64,000 nucleotides of DNA from Candidatus Poribacteria bacterium (GCA_007571305.1 RKRR01000103.1:1-64000), one strand, 5' to 3'. Counted from the first letter of the stretch, positions 9,311 through 20,242 are shown. The notes: generated by a model from the sequence alone, not told the origin. Numbers and translations: made by a program.

Positions 9311-11593
9311 TTATGGGTTCCACCAATAGGTCATCTTCGCGACCACCGTTGAATCCAACAGACGGGATCGAGTGGTACCGTTGGTGTCATACGTTTGATT
9401 GAAAACGAAGTAGAAATCGCTTCCTGGACGATAGATATAATTGATGAGGAAGTTGGTAGACACTACGTTCGTATCGGCGTTCCACTGTGCAAATAGTTTC
9501 GTAAAGAGTCCCGTAGTGAAGGAATAATCAAATCTACCTCTAAAAAGGTTGACGTAAACAGGGCGCGGGTTTCCATCGGTGAAATATACTGTGGGTAGGT
9601 CAACCACCTGATTAAATTGGTACTGAGCACTCACACTAATATGACCGTTCGGTTTAACCGTGGTTTGTATATACGCCCTGCGCACTTCGCCCTCGTAGAA
9701 ATCTTCAAGACCACCGCCTATCGTTGTACTGATCAGACGGCTGTCACTACTGGAGAGACGGACATGATACGAAGTGGATTGGTAGTCGCCTATCGGGACC
9801 TCTACGCCGTCCCTAAAATTAAAAACATCGTTCAAACGTTCAAAGGTGCGTCTTCCGTTAAAAAGGATGTAATCTCCAGAGTCAAATTCAAACCAGTTTG
9901 TGTAAGAAATGTTCCACTCTTCTAATTCGTTGTCGTGATTGAGAATATAGTTAGCCTCTGGGCCGGTCCAAATTTGCCGAATGCCGAATCTTTGGGGCAT
10001 CGGTACCCATCGCATCTCACCACGAAATTGCCGAATACCGGTACGTCTGACATATCCGACTGCAGGGTTAAAATCTTCATCAATGTCGGTATATGAACCC
10101 TCTACACGAAAACGACTACTCCGCCAATTGGAACCGATGTACCATGCATTGTTTTGCCCAGATGCACCCGGTTCAAACGTGCGAGACCACAACCCCCGCA
10201 TATCTACACTGTCGTTGGGTCGGTATTCAAAGTCAAAACCCCCAGCGCGATTGTAGTCGCCAATTTCATCTTTATTAACAGCAATCATGCCGATGCGGGA
10301 ACCCGAGGCAATGTCCTTTGTGATCCGCATCACAGAATAGTTGGTGCGCGGGATGTCAAGTGGATCGTCTTCCGTATCAGCATCGTAGAATTCATCTGTG
10401 AGAACATTGAGAAAGCCTACGCCATAGGAACCGATCTTACCGCTCGTTTTTCCACCGAAGATAATCGGGATCGCGTTTCCTTCAGCAAGTCCAATACGAC
10501 GGCTGTAGAAAAGGAGCATCGGTGGGGGTCGGCGAAAACTACTCCGCGGTATCCCAAAATCGAAAAGTCCAGCACCCTCTAAAAAGAAGGGACGCTTCTC
10601 AGGGAAAAAGAGACTGAATCGGGTCAGGTTCACCTGTTCTTCATCAGCTTCCACCTGTGCGAAGTCCGTGTTGTAGGTGATGTCTGCGGTCAGGTTTGAC
10701 GTAATGCCATATTTGGCATCAACGCCAATCTTGAACCTACCTTCGGTTTCAAGTCCAGTATCATCTTCGTTAATTTGAGTCACGCCGGGGAGGATGTATG
10801 GAAGGATCTCTAAGTTCCGAGAGAGGGCGATGTCTGAAAGGCCTGTGAGTCTTCCAAGGTTCGCGGTTCGGTACTTTGCCATGCCACCATAGGACGCTGG
10901 AACGGGTACCCATATCATCTCTTCTTGATTTCGGGCGAGTTCACGACCGGTGTTCATGCCCCATACTATCTCATCACTCTGCTTGAAACGAAGTTGACTA
11001 AATGGGATACTCAACTCGGAAGTCCAATAAGTGTCGTTGATTTTTGCTTTACATTCTACAACAGCGTCCCAATCCCTGTTGAGTGTGTCGCCACTGTTCG
11101 TTACAGCTCTGTCCTGTATCGCACCGAGGGCGTTTATACGGAAGAAGAAGCCGCTCCTCTTGTCATCGTATGTGTCCAATATCAGGAACACGGTATCGTT
11201 TTCGTGCAAATCGCGGGAATCACGGCGCATCTCATTCGCGACCAACTTCGATATCTCTGTATCGAAACAGGTAAAGCCGAAATAAATGTTCTCGCTATCG
11301 TAGAGGACTTTAACCTCCATTGATTCGGAACCGATCTCGCCTTCATAGGGTTCAATCTGTACAAACCGGTTAATCGATTCGGCATGCTTCCAATCCTCTT
11401 CCGTTAAGTCCCCGTCAATCTCGACACTCTCGTAAGTGCGGTATGCCTTAATCTGGTAGTCATGCGATTCGGCGTGTACGTTATCCGGGTTACAAACCCC
11501 TCCCACAATAGCAACGGTATGCAACAACACGGTAAGGAACAAATAAATTGTGATTCTTTGGAATTTTGGTGAAAAAAATAGATGGTCGTCCAA
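9311..11593 (-). CDS. DUF5916-like outer-membrane protein with N-terminal carbohydrate-binding-like domain
   Basis: N-terminal IDGDLTEEDWKHAESINRFVQIEPYEGEIGSESMEVKVLYDSENIYFGFTCFD; C-terminal beta-barrel-like repeats (RRPFFLEG-like PEKRPFFLEGAGLFDFG). Confidence 0.8.
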   Translation of the reverse strand: MDDHLFFSPKFQRITIYLFLTVLLHTVAIVGGVCNPDNVHAESHDYQIKAYRTYESVEIDGDLTEEDWKHAESINRFVQIEPYEGEIGSESMEVKVLYDSENIYFGFTCFDTEISKLVANEMRRDSRDLHENDTVFLILDTYDDKRSGFFFRINALGAIQDRAVTNSGDTLNRDWDAVVECKAKINDTYWTSELSIPFSQLRFKQSDEIVWGMNTGRELARNQEEMIWVPVPASYGGMAKYRTANLGRLTGLSDIALSRNLEILPYILPGVTQINEDDTGLETEGRFKIGVDAKYGITSNLTADITYNTDFAQVEADEEQVNLTRFSLFFPEKRPFFLEGAGLFDFGIPRSSFRRPPPMLLFYSRRIGLAEGNAIPIIFGGKTSGKIGSYGVGFLNVLTDEFYDADTEDDPLDIPRTNYSVMRITKDIASGSRIGMIAVNKDEIGDYNRAGGFDFEYRPNDSVDMRGLWSRTFEPGASGQNNAWYIGSNWRSSRFRVEGSYTDIDEDFNPAVGYVRRTGIRQFRGEMRWVPMPQRFGIRQIWTGPEANYILNHDNELEEWNISYTNWFEFDSGDYILFNGRRTFERLNDVFNFRDGVEVPIGDYQSTSYHVRLSSSDSRLISTTIGGGLEDFYEGEVRRAYIQTTVKPNGHISVSAQYQFNQVVDLPTVYFTDGNPRPVYVNLFRGRFDYSFTTGLFTKLFAQWNADTNVVSTNFLINYIYRPGSDFYFVFNQTYDTNGTTRSRLLDSTVVAKMTYWWNP

Positions 11594-11670
11594 AAAACGT
11601 CGCCTCCTTTAAGGTAAAGAGATGTAATTTAGGACGAGAGAAAACGCAAATTGGACTATATAAATTTTAA

Positions 11671-11791
11671 TAGGGCTTACGCAGTCTGCGCTTCTGTAGC
11701 ATAACCTGTTAGGTTGTGTCAAGGAACCGTGTGTTTTTTGTCGGTTCGTCCTCTCAGAGACCTTGTTATTGTCAAAATTGTGTAAGTTTTG
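11671..11791 (+). repeat. MITE-like repeat copy 3 (subfamily B)
   Basis: agggcttacgcagtctgcgcttctgtagcataacctgttaggttgtgtcaaggaaccgtgtg...; aligns full length with the reverse complement of copy 8. Confidence 0.75.
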
Positions 11792-11810
11792 TCTTAATTT
11801 AGAGGGTTCA

Positions 11811-14102
11811 TCAAAATTCCAACGTTATCGCCAGAAATGGAATAATTGGTAATTGCGAAACGGGTTCCTCTTTTGTAAAATTCCGACTGTAGCGAACTTC
11901 AAGAATATTGTTGCGGTTATAAACGTTCCATATTTCAAGTGCCACCCCCAATTCCCAACCTTTATCCTCTAAATCACCGAACAGTTGCAAGTGGAGGCTT
12001 AGGTCTAATCGATGGTACGGTGCGGTGCGCTTCCACTCTCCATAACGGGGTTGCCATTTTTTTTCCTTTGTCCGAAAAATCGTAACATGAGTCCGGCCTA
12101 CTAAAGGCGCGTAGAGGACACCGCTCTGATATTGCCATTTCGCACTTATATCCAATGTATCAATAAGCGGCACTGAGCGCAGGAATGCTTGGAGAGCATT
12201 GTAACTCGCCGCGACAGTTAGCACATGCGGACTGCTGTAGGTATAAAATCGATGGAATTCTTCGGGGGAATCGCGGCGTTTAGAAACGGTGTACGCATAC
12301 GCCACCCACCCATCAAAAGTATCGGTTTCATACCCGAATGAAACTTCAAACCCACGTACAAATCCTGTCTGACCGTTCTGATACTGCTTGTCCTCTTTAT
12401 TGTAGGTAATCAGATCTCGGAGTGTCTTGTAATAACCTGCGATATTCATTTTCGCATCCAAGGGTAGTGTCTGTCTCAATTCAAGGACGTAGTGCGTTGC
12501 AAGACTCTGTTCAAGGGATGCGTTTGGTGTTACTCCCAGCACAAATTGATCTAATCTCGGATTCTGTGCGTAGCGACCATAGTTAAAGAATAGAAATGCT
12601 TCCCATGGGAGGTCAAAACCGAGTTGTGCACGTGGCTGAAGAGAGAGGTTATCCGTGAGATTAAAGTAACTCGCTCTCACTCCGAAAGTGCCCCAAACGT
12701 TAGAATGGATCAGATTCTGCCGAGCTTGCAGGTATCCCTCTAAGCGGTGAAGGTTTCTAGTTTCAGTGACGTTGACTTTTTTCTGTTGGTGCCAAATTCG
12801 AAAGTCATAATCAGGATCACCCTCTTCAACTCTGCGTGCGCCGTGGCTTATCACCGTTGAAGGGGTCCTTGAAAGTAGATAACCAAATTCTACAGTCTCA
12901 TCAGTATTCTCCGAGGATGTCGTGTAGGTGAAATCATTTCGGAGTGCATAGACAGAGGCTGCCGCCCGGTAATAGTATTCCTTACCAAAAGCGATTTCAT
13001 TTTCTGTAAATGAACGGGTAAATGACAAAATAGACCGAAATTTCGGCAATAACTGGGAGTAAAAGTGAATGCCTTGGACATCAAACGGGTTTTCTGATAG
13101 AAGGGGACCTTGGAGATCGCTGTCGTGAACTTCATTTGCTCCCAATCGCAACTCAGATGCATCATACGCAGTGACTGCGTTAAGCACTAATCCGTGGGTG
13201 TTATTGAGTTTATAAACGCCTTTGAGTTGATAACTCTGAAAACGTGGCACCTGTCGGACGAAATCTTCAAGATTTACTAACCTTGAAGCCAAGTCAAAAA
13301 ATGGTTCCAGATGGCTGCGTCTCCCGAAAGCGTACCAATAGCCTTGCCCGGGTAACGCTCTGTTTTCTAGGAATTCTTGGTCGGTACTCGCCGATTTTCC
13401 GCCTGTTTCGTTTGCATTTTTGCTGAACACCTGAGCATCGCCGAGAAGTATATTCTTGGAAACGTGGAAAATAGGTTTTTTATCTGTTTTCTTTCCAACA
13501 TCCGCCGCGGTTTTTTTTTGAAAGGATAAAGCACCACTGAGAAAGCCTTCGGAATAGATAAAACTCGGTTTTAGCGTTCCATCCAACCACCCCAAAGATT
13601 CCAGCTTTTGTGGACGAGAATGTATATCAATTACTGCCTGTGAGTCCGCGCCAAACTCGGCACCAAATCCACCCGGATACACATCAACCTTTCCAATAAC
13701 CTCCGAACTCATCACCGAAACAATACCGAGGAGATGATATGGGTATCCTAACGGCAATCGATCAAAGTAGTAGAGATTATCTCCGGGGGCACCGCCTCTC
13801 ACAGAAAGTGCTCCGAAGAAATCGTTGACTGTACCAACGCTCGGAAGTCTGGCTATCCCGCGAATGGGGTCACCAGCACTGCCTGTGGCTCGTCTGAGCA
13901 TGTCTCCGCTCAACGTCCGTCGTTGCCTTGTTTGAGGGGGTTCTGTCTCGACTATTATTGTCTCTAACGTGGGAACAGGACGTGAATCTGCATCCTGCGA
14001 TGCGTCTGGCTCGCTGACATCATCCTCACCAGTCTGTCCCAAGGCACCCAATGGTAATATGAGAATTAGGAGAATTAATATTTCCTTTAGGTTGTGTCTC
14101 AT
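11811..14102 (-). CDS. TonB-dependent receptor with plug domain
   Basis: Plug region SGDMLRRATGSAGDPIRGIARLPSVGTVNDFFGALSVRGGAPGDNLYYFDRLPLGYPYHL; C-terminal TBDR barrel ending in ITLEF. Confidence 0.88.
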   Translation of the reverse strand: MRHNLKEILILLILILPLGALGQTGEDDVSEPDASQDADSRPVPTLETIIVETEPPQTRQRRTLSGDMLRRATGSAGDPIRGIARLPSVGTVNDFFGALSVRGGAPGDNLYYFDRLPLGYPYHLLGIVSVMSSEVIGKVDVYPGGFGAEFGADSQAVIDIHSRPQKLESLGWLDGTLKPSFIYSEGFLSGALSFQKKTAADVGKKTDKKPIFHVSKNILLGDAQVFSKNANETGGKSASTDQEFLENRALPGQGYWYAFGRRSHLEPFFDLASRLVNLEDFVRQVPRFQSYQLKGVYKLNNTHGLVLNAVTAYDASELRLGANEVHDSDLQGPLLSENPFDVQGIHFYSQLLPKFRSILSFTRSFTENEIAFGKEYYYRAAASVYALRNDFTYTTSSENTDETVEFGYLLSRTPSTVISHGARRVEEGDPDYDFRIWHQQKKVNVTETRNLHRLEGYLQARQNLIHSNVWGTFGVRASYFNLTDNLSLQPRAQLGFDLPWEAFLFFNYGRYAQNPRLDQFVLGVTPNASLEQSLATHYVLELRQTLPLDAKMNIAGYYKTLRDLITYNKEDKQYQNGQTGFVRGFEVSFGYETDTFDGWVAYAYTVSKRRDSPEEFHRFYTYSSPHVLTVAASYNALQAFLRSVPLIDTLDISAKWQYQSGVLYAPLVGRTHVTIFRTKEKKWQPRYGEWKRTAPYHRLDLSLHLQLFGDLEDKGWELGVALEIWNVYNRNNILEVRYSRNFTKEEPVSQLPIIPFLAITLEF

Positions 14103-14114
14103 GAGGAAAATCGC

Positions 14115-16349
14115 CTAAAATTCCGCTGTAATCCCCAAATAAGGAATAATAGGTAATTGGTTGATATCTTCACGCTCAGTGTAGTTCTCGTTATAACTGT
14201 AATCAAGCAAATTCTGTCGGTTATAAGCATTTAGGAGTTCCAAGAAGGTCCCGAGTTTCCATCTGCCAAACTGAAAGGTTTTACTAACGCGCAGGTCGAG
14301 TCTGTGATAGGGAGGCAAGCGATCAGAGTTAGTTTCAGCATAGATAGGGATGTAGAGAATTTCTCCATTTCTCGGATCAAATCGGGTCATTGCGTTTTCA
14401 ACAGGTGTGTATGGGTTACCAGTTCGGTACTGCCATTTTGCGCCAATTTCCCATGTAGGGGTAAGATTGTAACTCGCGGCGAACGTAGCAACATGCGTCT
14501 GGTCAAATGAATAGAGGCGATAGGGTTCGTCAGGGCGATCGCGCCGTTTGGACAGGGCATACGCGTAGGAAACCCAGCTAAAAAATCGATCACCGCTGCG
14601 GTGTCGCAGGAAAATCTCGGTGCCTTGTGCGTAACCGACCCCTTGATTGAGATAACCTGATTCTTCGTCAACAGTCACTAAGTCGGCAAGGTTTTTGTAA
14701 TAAGCTGCCATTTTGATTTCTGTATCTTGTGAAAGTTGCCGTTTAAGTTCTAAGATATAATGGCTTGCTTGACTCGACTTCAGGGCAGGGTTACCAATAC
14801 TGGGCGAAAGTTGTGGCGGTAGCGGGGTCTGATTGTAAATCCCATAAGCAAATTGGAGTTCAGAACTGTTAGGAAGTTCCACGAGCACACTGCCACGCGG
14901 TTGGACAGAAAGTTGATCAATACGATTGAAATAATCAAATCTCAATCCAAACACAACTGACAAAAACGGGAGCAGTGTGTATCGGTCTTGCAAATAGGCT
15001 TCAACGCGATACCCGCGCACATACTCGTCTATCGCTACTTTTTCCTCGAACCGGATGTCATAGTCAACCTCGCCTTCATCAGGGATCCGAGAGAAGGTTC
15101 CAGTAACCTGTCCGGGCTCAAAACCAAGGATCAACCCAGATTCCAACCGATGCTTCGCGTTTAACGCATAAGTGAGGTCTTCGCGAAGCACATAGTCTGG
15201 AGCATCAATTTCGAGCGAGAGTGTTGGACCGAAATTAACGTCAAATAGAAACTTTGAACGGGTGAGCGATAGATAGGAGATAAGCCGTTCTGTTAAGAAG
15301 GAGCGAAGGTGAATTCCTGCTCCTTCGAAACCGCTTTCAAAACTCACGTTTCCTTGAAAATCTTCGTCTACATCTTCGCCATCCAGTTTCAGAGCAAACC
15401 GATCACCAGATGCAAAGACATTAAAAAAGAGTTGATGCTTTTCATTAAAATCGTAGCCCGATTTTAGTTGGTAATCCCAGAAACGCGGAAAGGCAGTGAT
15501 TGCCCCGGTATTGAATGACAAGGATCCGATGAAAAGGTCAATGTAACTTCTACGACCCGCGGCGTACCAGTAACCCTTTTCGCCTATCTTGCCTTGAAGC
15601 AATCCCTCTGAAAAGAGAAGATTGAGGTTAAATTTTCCACGCAAATTTGCTGGACTGCTGTCTTGCGAATAGATATCGATGACTGCTTGGGAATCCACCC
15701 CATACTCGGCACCGTATCCCCCTGCATAGACATCAATTCGGTCGATAATTTCAGAACTCAAGGACGAGACGAGCCCGCCAAAGTGATATGGGTAACCGAC
15801 AGGCACTCGATCGAAATAGTAGAGATTATCTTCATCGGAACCCCCGCGAATATAGAGGGCACCACTAAAATCGTTTGCGACACCGATGCCGGGAATTGCT
15901 GGAAGGGCGCGAAGGGCATCACCGGCTGTACCGGGCAGGCGCGTAATTTCCTGTGCCTGAAGGCTTTTTTTACTGACAGTCTTAGGGGCACTTTCACCGG
16001 TGACCTCAACACCTTCAAGACGATACTGCGATGTTTCGACGTAGATTTCAGATTCCAACGTCTCTTCTGCCGTGACAACAATCGGGGTGCGTTGTGATAA
16101 CTCAGTATCAGGCACTGTCGTAATTAAAGTATAGGTTCCTGCGGGGATAGCACTAAAAACGAACTTTCCATTTTCATCAGTTTTCTGACGTGTGTCGATT
16201 TCAGCGATGAGAACCTCTGCACCTGCTAATGGTTCTTTGGTGCTGTTGTTATAAACAGTGCCCTGAATTGTGCCTGTCTGAGAAAAGGCAACCGCGGGAA
16301 TCCAAAATACCATGAGTAGGCAAAAAAGGGGCTTCATGAAAACTGGCAA
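14115..16349 (-). CDS. TonB-dependent receptor with N-terminal carboxypeptidase-regulatory-like domain
   Basis: GTIQGTVYNNSTKEPLAGAEVLIAEIDTRQKTDENGKFVFSAIPAGTYTL, plug SLYIRGGSDEDNLYYFDRVPVGYPYHFGG, ends ITAEF. Confidence 0.9.
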   Translation of the reverse strand: MPVFMKPLFCLLMVFWIPAVAFSQTGTIQGTVYNNSTKEPLAGAEVLIAEIDTRQKTDENGKFVFSAIPAGTYTLITTVPDTELSQRTPIVVTAEETLESEIYVETSQYRLEGVEVTGESAPKTVSKKSLQAQEITRLPGTAGDALRALPAIPGIGVANDFSGALYIRGGSDEDNLYYFDRVPVGYPYHFGGLVSSLSSEIIDRIDVYAGGYGAEYGVDSQAVIDIYSQDSSPANLRGKFNLNLLFSEGLLQGKIGEKGYWYAAGRRSYIDLFIGSLSFNTGAITAFPRFWDYQLKSGYDFNEKHQLFFNVFASGDRFALKLDGEDVDEDFQGNVSFESGFEGAGIHLRSFLTERLISYLSLTRSKFLFDVNFGPTLSLEIDAPDYVLREDLTYALNAKHRLESGLILGFEPGQVTGTFSRIPDEGEVDYDIRFEEKVAIDEYVRGYRVEAYLQDRYTLLPFLSVVFGLRFDYFNRIDQLSVQPRGSVLVELPNSSELQFAYGIYNQTPLPPQLSPSIGNPALKSSQASHYILELKRQLSQDTEIKMAAYYKNLADLVTVDEESGYLNQGVGYAQGTEIFLRHRSGDRFFSWVSYAYALSKRRDRPDEPYRLYSFDQTHVATFAASYNLTPTWEIGAKWQYRTGNPYTPVENAMTRFDPRNGEILYIPIYAETNSDRLPPYHRLDLRVSKTFQFGRWKLGTFLELLNAYNRQNLLDYSYNENYTEREDINQLPIIPYLGITAEF

Positions 16350-16685
16350 CTCCTATCTGTATGAGAGAATTGTAGACGATATGTCCAACGTGAGTCCGAA
16401 TTTAAAAGTTTACAGCATCTATTCATAGCAACGTGCTTAGATGCTCTCTGATAGTCCGATATAGAACTCACACTGTTCTTTAAATTATACAATTTTTCTA
16501 TTCGGGATTGCCAAAGAAATGTGGAATTTTTAGTTTTTTGAAAATCTTGATCGAGGCTACATTCTGTTCTTCATGGAGGATTTAGGATATTGATTGGTGT
16601 GGTTGAGGAACCGCATCTACCTTGGTTAGGGATCCAGGGGAGGAGGGTAGGGCAGGCGGCTTTGCCCACCCTTCGTGTTTTTGTG

Positions 16686-17534
16686 TTAGCGCGCAACAGC
16701 ATCAGAACCGAGGTTTTCCTGAATCCATGCGCGAAGTGGGACATCCTTTTCACTAGGGGATGTGAAACCGTGCCCACCTGTACTTTTCCCTAAAATCTGT
16801 TGGCGAATCGGGTCCGAGCGATCCATGTAATGCTCTACGGTCATGTCATCGCGGGGCTGCAGCCAGCGGTAACTGTAGCCGTAAAACAGCACTTTTCGGG
16901 TGATGTCGGAGGCGTTTCGTCCGGCGGCATGCCAGAGCCTGCGATCGAAAAAGACGGCTGTTCCGGGTTTGGCGAACACAGGGGTCGCCCCCTCGGGATC
17001 CGATACAGGGTCATCGGGCATATCTAACGTGTTTGATTTTTGGCTACCCGGTACTACAGAAAAATTACCGCGCCCTGGCATGGATGTATCGGTCAGAAAA
17101 AATGCTACTTTCAGCGATATACGTGGTCGCGGATTGCCCTCTAATTCGAAATTGAGTCTACCGCTATCTTGGTGCCAACCGAGGCGTTTCTGTTGGGCAC
17201 GCTCTTCTGATGGGAGCGGCGGTAGTACAATCAGGTGTGAATGATAGAGTTTGATGTTCCATCCCAAAATTCCCCAGACTTTCGGAAAAGTCGTGGGCCA
17301 ATCGAGCAGTTCGATAAAGTTTTCGTCTCTGCCGACGAAGTCGAGGATGTTGAATTTCGCATCGGGCGGAAGTTCCTCTTTGCCCAAATGCTCTGCCCCG
17401 ACTCGGTCAACAGCGGCTATTAACTTATCAACCATCTCCTGTGGGATGGCATCCTCAACCACAAAGAAACCGTTGTCTTCAAATTGCTGTTTTTCTGTTT
17501 CAGTCAAACAGTGTTCCAAACATAGCGGGTTCAT
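16686..17534 (-). CDS. Phytanoyl-CoA dioxygenase (PhyH) family protein
   Basis: FFVVEDAIPQEMVDKLIAAVD; Fe(II) motif GWHQDSG and distal LWHAAGRN. Confidence 0.88.
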   Translation of the reverse strand: MNPLCLEHCLTETEKQQFEDNGFFVVEDAIPQEMVDKLIAAVDRVGAEHLGKEELPPDAKFNILDFVGRDENFIELLDWPTTFPKVWGILGWNIKLYHSHLIVLPPLPSEERAQQKRLGWHQDSGRLNFELEGNPRPRISLKVAFFLTDTSMPGRGNFSVVPGSQKSNTLDMPDDPVSDPEGATPVFAKPGTAVFFDRRLWHAAGRNASDITRKVLFYGYSYRWLQPRDDMTVEHYMDRSDPIRQQILGKSTGGHGFTSPSEKDVPLRAWIQENLGSDAVAR

Positions 17535-17629
17535 TTTGCTCCCCTTATAGAAGCGACAGGAGGTCGCGATACTTTAGTTTGCAAAAGTTTATACTGAATC
17601 CAAATTTCGGTCAATGCGAATTTTTAATT

Positions 17630-17705
17630 TTAGGACTTACACAAGCTGCGCTTCTGTAGCATAACCTGTTAGGTTGTGTCAGGGAACCGTGTGTTTTATC
17701 CTTCA
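17630..17705 (+). repeat. MITE-like repeat copy 4 (subfamily B, truncated)
   Basis: taggacttacacaagctgcgcttctgtagcataacctgttaggttgtgtcagggaaccgtgtgtttt. Confidence 0.7.
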
Positions 17706-17723
17706 TGACCCCGCGAGGTAAAA

Positions 17724-18800
17724 TTAAAAATCGGACTCTACTTGCTTTGCGCGCGCTACTGCGCGCCATCTCCGCCAGAAATTCACGCCAGCCGTAAAAA
17801 GAAATCCAACTCCGATAATACCAGCTGTCGCAGCACCTAATACCAACTCAGGTTTCGCTATAATACCGTAGATCGCTGCCCCAATGAGCAGGACGGCAAT
17901 GAGGGTATCTTTGAGACTGTTCTTTTGTGCCCGTTTTTGAAGGAGGCTCAGGTTACTTAACTTCCGTTGCTTTACATAGGCAGCGAGTGGTTCCACAGGA
18001 ACATGCACCGATTCGGCTTGTTCGGGTGACACCTCGTTTACACAACGAAAGCCGATATTTCCAGCGGCATAGTCTGGCGGCGCATGTAGACGATTGGCAC
18101 ACCGAAAATAGCGTTCTGCTGTGCCATCACGGACTTCTAACCATGATCCGCCACGCAGGGTTTTCTGTTTATCCTCCACCGTCTGTTTAAATGTTGGACG
18201 GCTTGAATCAGAATACGGTTGATACCAATCGGCAGTCCATTCCCACACATTTCCCGCCGCATCGCCGACTCCGTAGGGGCTTACCGTGGCGGGACGAACA
18301 CCTATAGAGGTGAGAGATGCCGCCAGGATCTGTGAAGTCTCCGCAGCGGTTTCTGGAGATTCAGATTCATCCGGAACAAAGACATTACCCCACGGATAGA
18401 TCCGTCCATCGGGACCGCGGCAGGCTTTCTCCCATTCTGCTTCTGTCGGTAGTCGTTTGCCTGCCCATTGTGTATACGCGTTACTATCGTGCCAACTCAC
18501 GTGAACAACTGGAAGGTTCGCATCTTCAGGTGCAAAGTTGCCGTTTTTCCAATGTGGAGGCGGTGAATGATTCGTTTCCTGTACAAACGCAGCATATTCG
18601 GCATTTGTTACGGGATACTGCTCAATGAGGTATGCCCCCAGAAAGCGTACGTGCATCGGTGCTTCATCAAGTTTGGCATGCTGCGAATTGGCTAAGGCGG
18701 TGCCGTAAAACGCTTCAATATCGGTGCCCATGATGAACGCCCCCCGTGGAATAAGAACTACGTTGGTAGGTTTTTGGTTTTGATTCATCCAAAATTCCAC
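17724..18800 (-). CDS. FGE-sulfatase (SUMF1-fold) domain protein with C-terminal TM segments
   Basis: IPRGAFIMGTDIEAF, PVTNAEYAAFV, GKRLPTEAEWEKACRGPDGRIYPWGN, AGNVWEWTADWY, LRGGSW, GFRCV. Confidence 0.88.
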   Translation of the reverse strand: MEFWMNQNQKPTNVVLIPRGAFIMGTDIEAFYGTALANSQHAKLDEAPMHVRFLGAYLIEQYPVTNAEYAAFVQETNHSPPPHWKNGNFAPEDANLPVVHVSWHDSNAYTQWAGKRLPTEAEWEKACRGPDGRIYPWGNVFVPDESESPETAAETSQILAASLTSIGVRPATVSPYGVGDAAGNVWEWTADWYQPYSDSSRPTFKQTVEDKQKTLRGGSWLEVRDGTAERYFRCANRLHAPPDYAAGNIGFRCVNEVSPEQAESVHVPVEPLAAYVKQRKLSNLSLLQKRAQKNSLKDTLIAVLLIGAAIYGIIAKPELVLGAATAGIIGVGFLFTAGVNFWRRWRAVARAKQVESDF

Positions 18801-19567
18801 GCTGCTGTAGCATACTTGGTTTCAACCAAGGTTTCAGCCTGCATACGTTCCATCGTCGACAGTTTTTCTGAATTAAACGCAATGCCGATTTCAAATGTTT
18901 CACGGATGGCTTGAATGAGTTCGACCCTTGTTATAAAACGCCCATCTATGTTGAGAGCAGTCGATTGTTCGCGGACGCTCTGCTGGACTTCTGGATCCTT
19001 TGAAGTGCGATCGAGAATAGAAAAAGGCGGTATATCCAACGAAATATATCCTTGAAACATTATCCCATCTCGGTTACGCCTCACAGAAACACCTGCTAAT
19101 TTCTTGTTGTCAGACATAACATCATGCTCAGCGGGATTTGTCAGACAAATGTTTGGAACAGTTTCGCAAGAATCAGGGCACGCTGTGTAACACTGCGCGG
19201 GGACACCGAGTTTTTGAAACGCCTCGACGAGAGATTGTCCGATGCGTTGATACGCGTCAGAAATATCCATTTCCACAGCATCGCGTGGGAGCACCAGCGT
19301 ATAGGTTAATGCCCATCCATGCACGACTGTGCCGCCGCCAGTCATCCTTTTCACCAATTCAATGCTGTCTGCACGACACACCTCCACATCAACTTCTGAG
19401 GCAATGTCTTGGAAGTAGCCGAAACTGAAAGCTGGGGACGACCACTCATAAAACCGCAACGTCGGGTTCGGTTGTGTCTTCTGCGCTAGCAGAATTGCCT
19501 CGTCAATCGCCATATTCATCGCGGCGGGGTTTGCCCCCATATTCAGAAGTCTACCAATAGTTTCCAT
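18785..19567 (-). CDS. Lipoate-protein ligase A family (biotin/lipoate A/B ligase)
   Basis: NMAIDEAILLAQ, LVKRMTGGGTVVHGWALTYTLVLPRD, DNKKLAGVSVRRNRDGIMFQGYISLDI. Confidence 0.85.
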   Translation of the reverse strand: METIGRLLNMGANPAAMNMAIDEAILLAQKTQPNPTLRFYEWSSPAFSFGYFQDIASEVDVEVCRADSIELVKRMTGGGTVVHGWALTYTLVLPRDAVEMDISDAYQRIGQSLVEAFQKLGVPAQCYTACPDSCETVPNICLTNPAEHDVMSDNKKLAGVSVRRNRDGIMFQGYISLDIPPFSILDRTSKDPEVQQSVREQSTALNIDGRFITRVELIQAIRETFEIGIAFNSEKLSTMERMQAETLVETKYATAAWNFG

Positions 19568-19570
19568 TGG

Positions 19571-20203
19571 TCAGGATAACGCTACGCGACACACTGCTGT
19601 CGTATGTGCATCGCAATACCAGAAATACCCATCCCAGTAGGTCATTCCGTGCGGTTCAGGATGCGGTTCGGGTATCTCGATTTTGTTCAAATGGCTGCCA
19701 TCTTCTGGATTGAGATGGAAGATGGCGCGATGGTTCGTCTCAACGCACCAAAGATCGTCGCCTATCCATGCGATACCGTGCGGTCGAATACCGGGGGCAG
19801 GAAGCGTGTGAATCACTTTGAAACCGGCTTCAACATCGACTTGATAGATAGTTGCGGAAGGTGGTACTGCTATCCAGAGTTTATTGTCACGCCATTCTAA
19901 GCCGTGGGCACCAGTCTGACCGGCACCGGGTGTATCATAAGAAGCGAGTGTTTCGCCGCTTTCTGGATCCGTTGATAAAATTTCGCAACTGTAAGTGGAT
20001 GCAAGCCAGAGGGACGCGCCCGTGTCTGTAATACCGCTACCTCTATCAGAATCGGTGGCGAGTGTCTTTTTTACATCACCCTGATATGAGACGAGATGCA
20101 CCTCATTTGTCTGCTGGTCGAGAATCCAGAGCCCGTCTTCTGTAGCTTGCATTCCGTTGGGTTGTGGTCCTGGGGAGTCAAAAACTTTTTCGATTGTCGG
20201 CAT
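19571..20203 (-). CDS. Beta-propeller/NHL-type repeat protein
   Basis: Repeated LWLA/LWIA/LWCVETN-type blades (GLWILDQQTNEVHLVS, KLWIAVPPSATIYQVD, DLWCVETNHRAIFHLNP). Confidence 0.7.
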   Translation of the reverse strand: MPTIEKVFDSPGPQPNGMQATEDGLWILDQQTNEVHLVSYQGDVKKTLATDSDRGSGITDTGASLWLASTYSCEILSTDPESGETLASYDTPGAGQTGAHGLEWRDNKLWIAVPPSATIYQVDVEAGFKVIHTLPAPGIRPHGIAWIGDDLWCVETNHRAIFHLNPEDGSHLNKIEIPEPHPEPHGMTYWDGYFWYCDAHTTAVCRVALS

Positions 20204-20242
20204 AAGAAACCTCCGTATGAATTATACCTTCACCTAGTGTTC

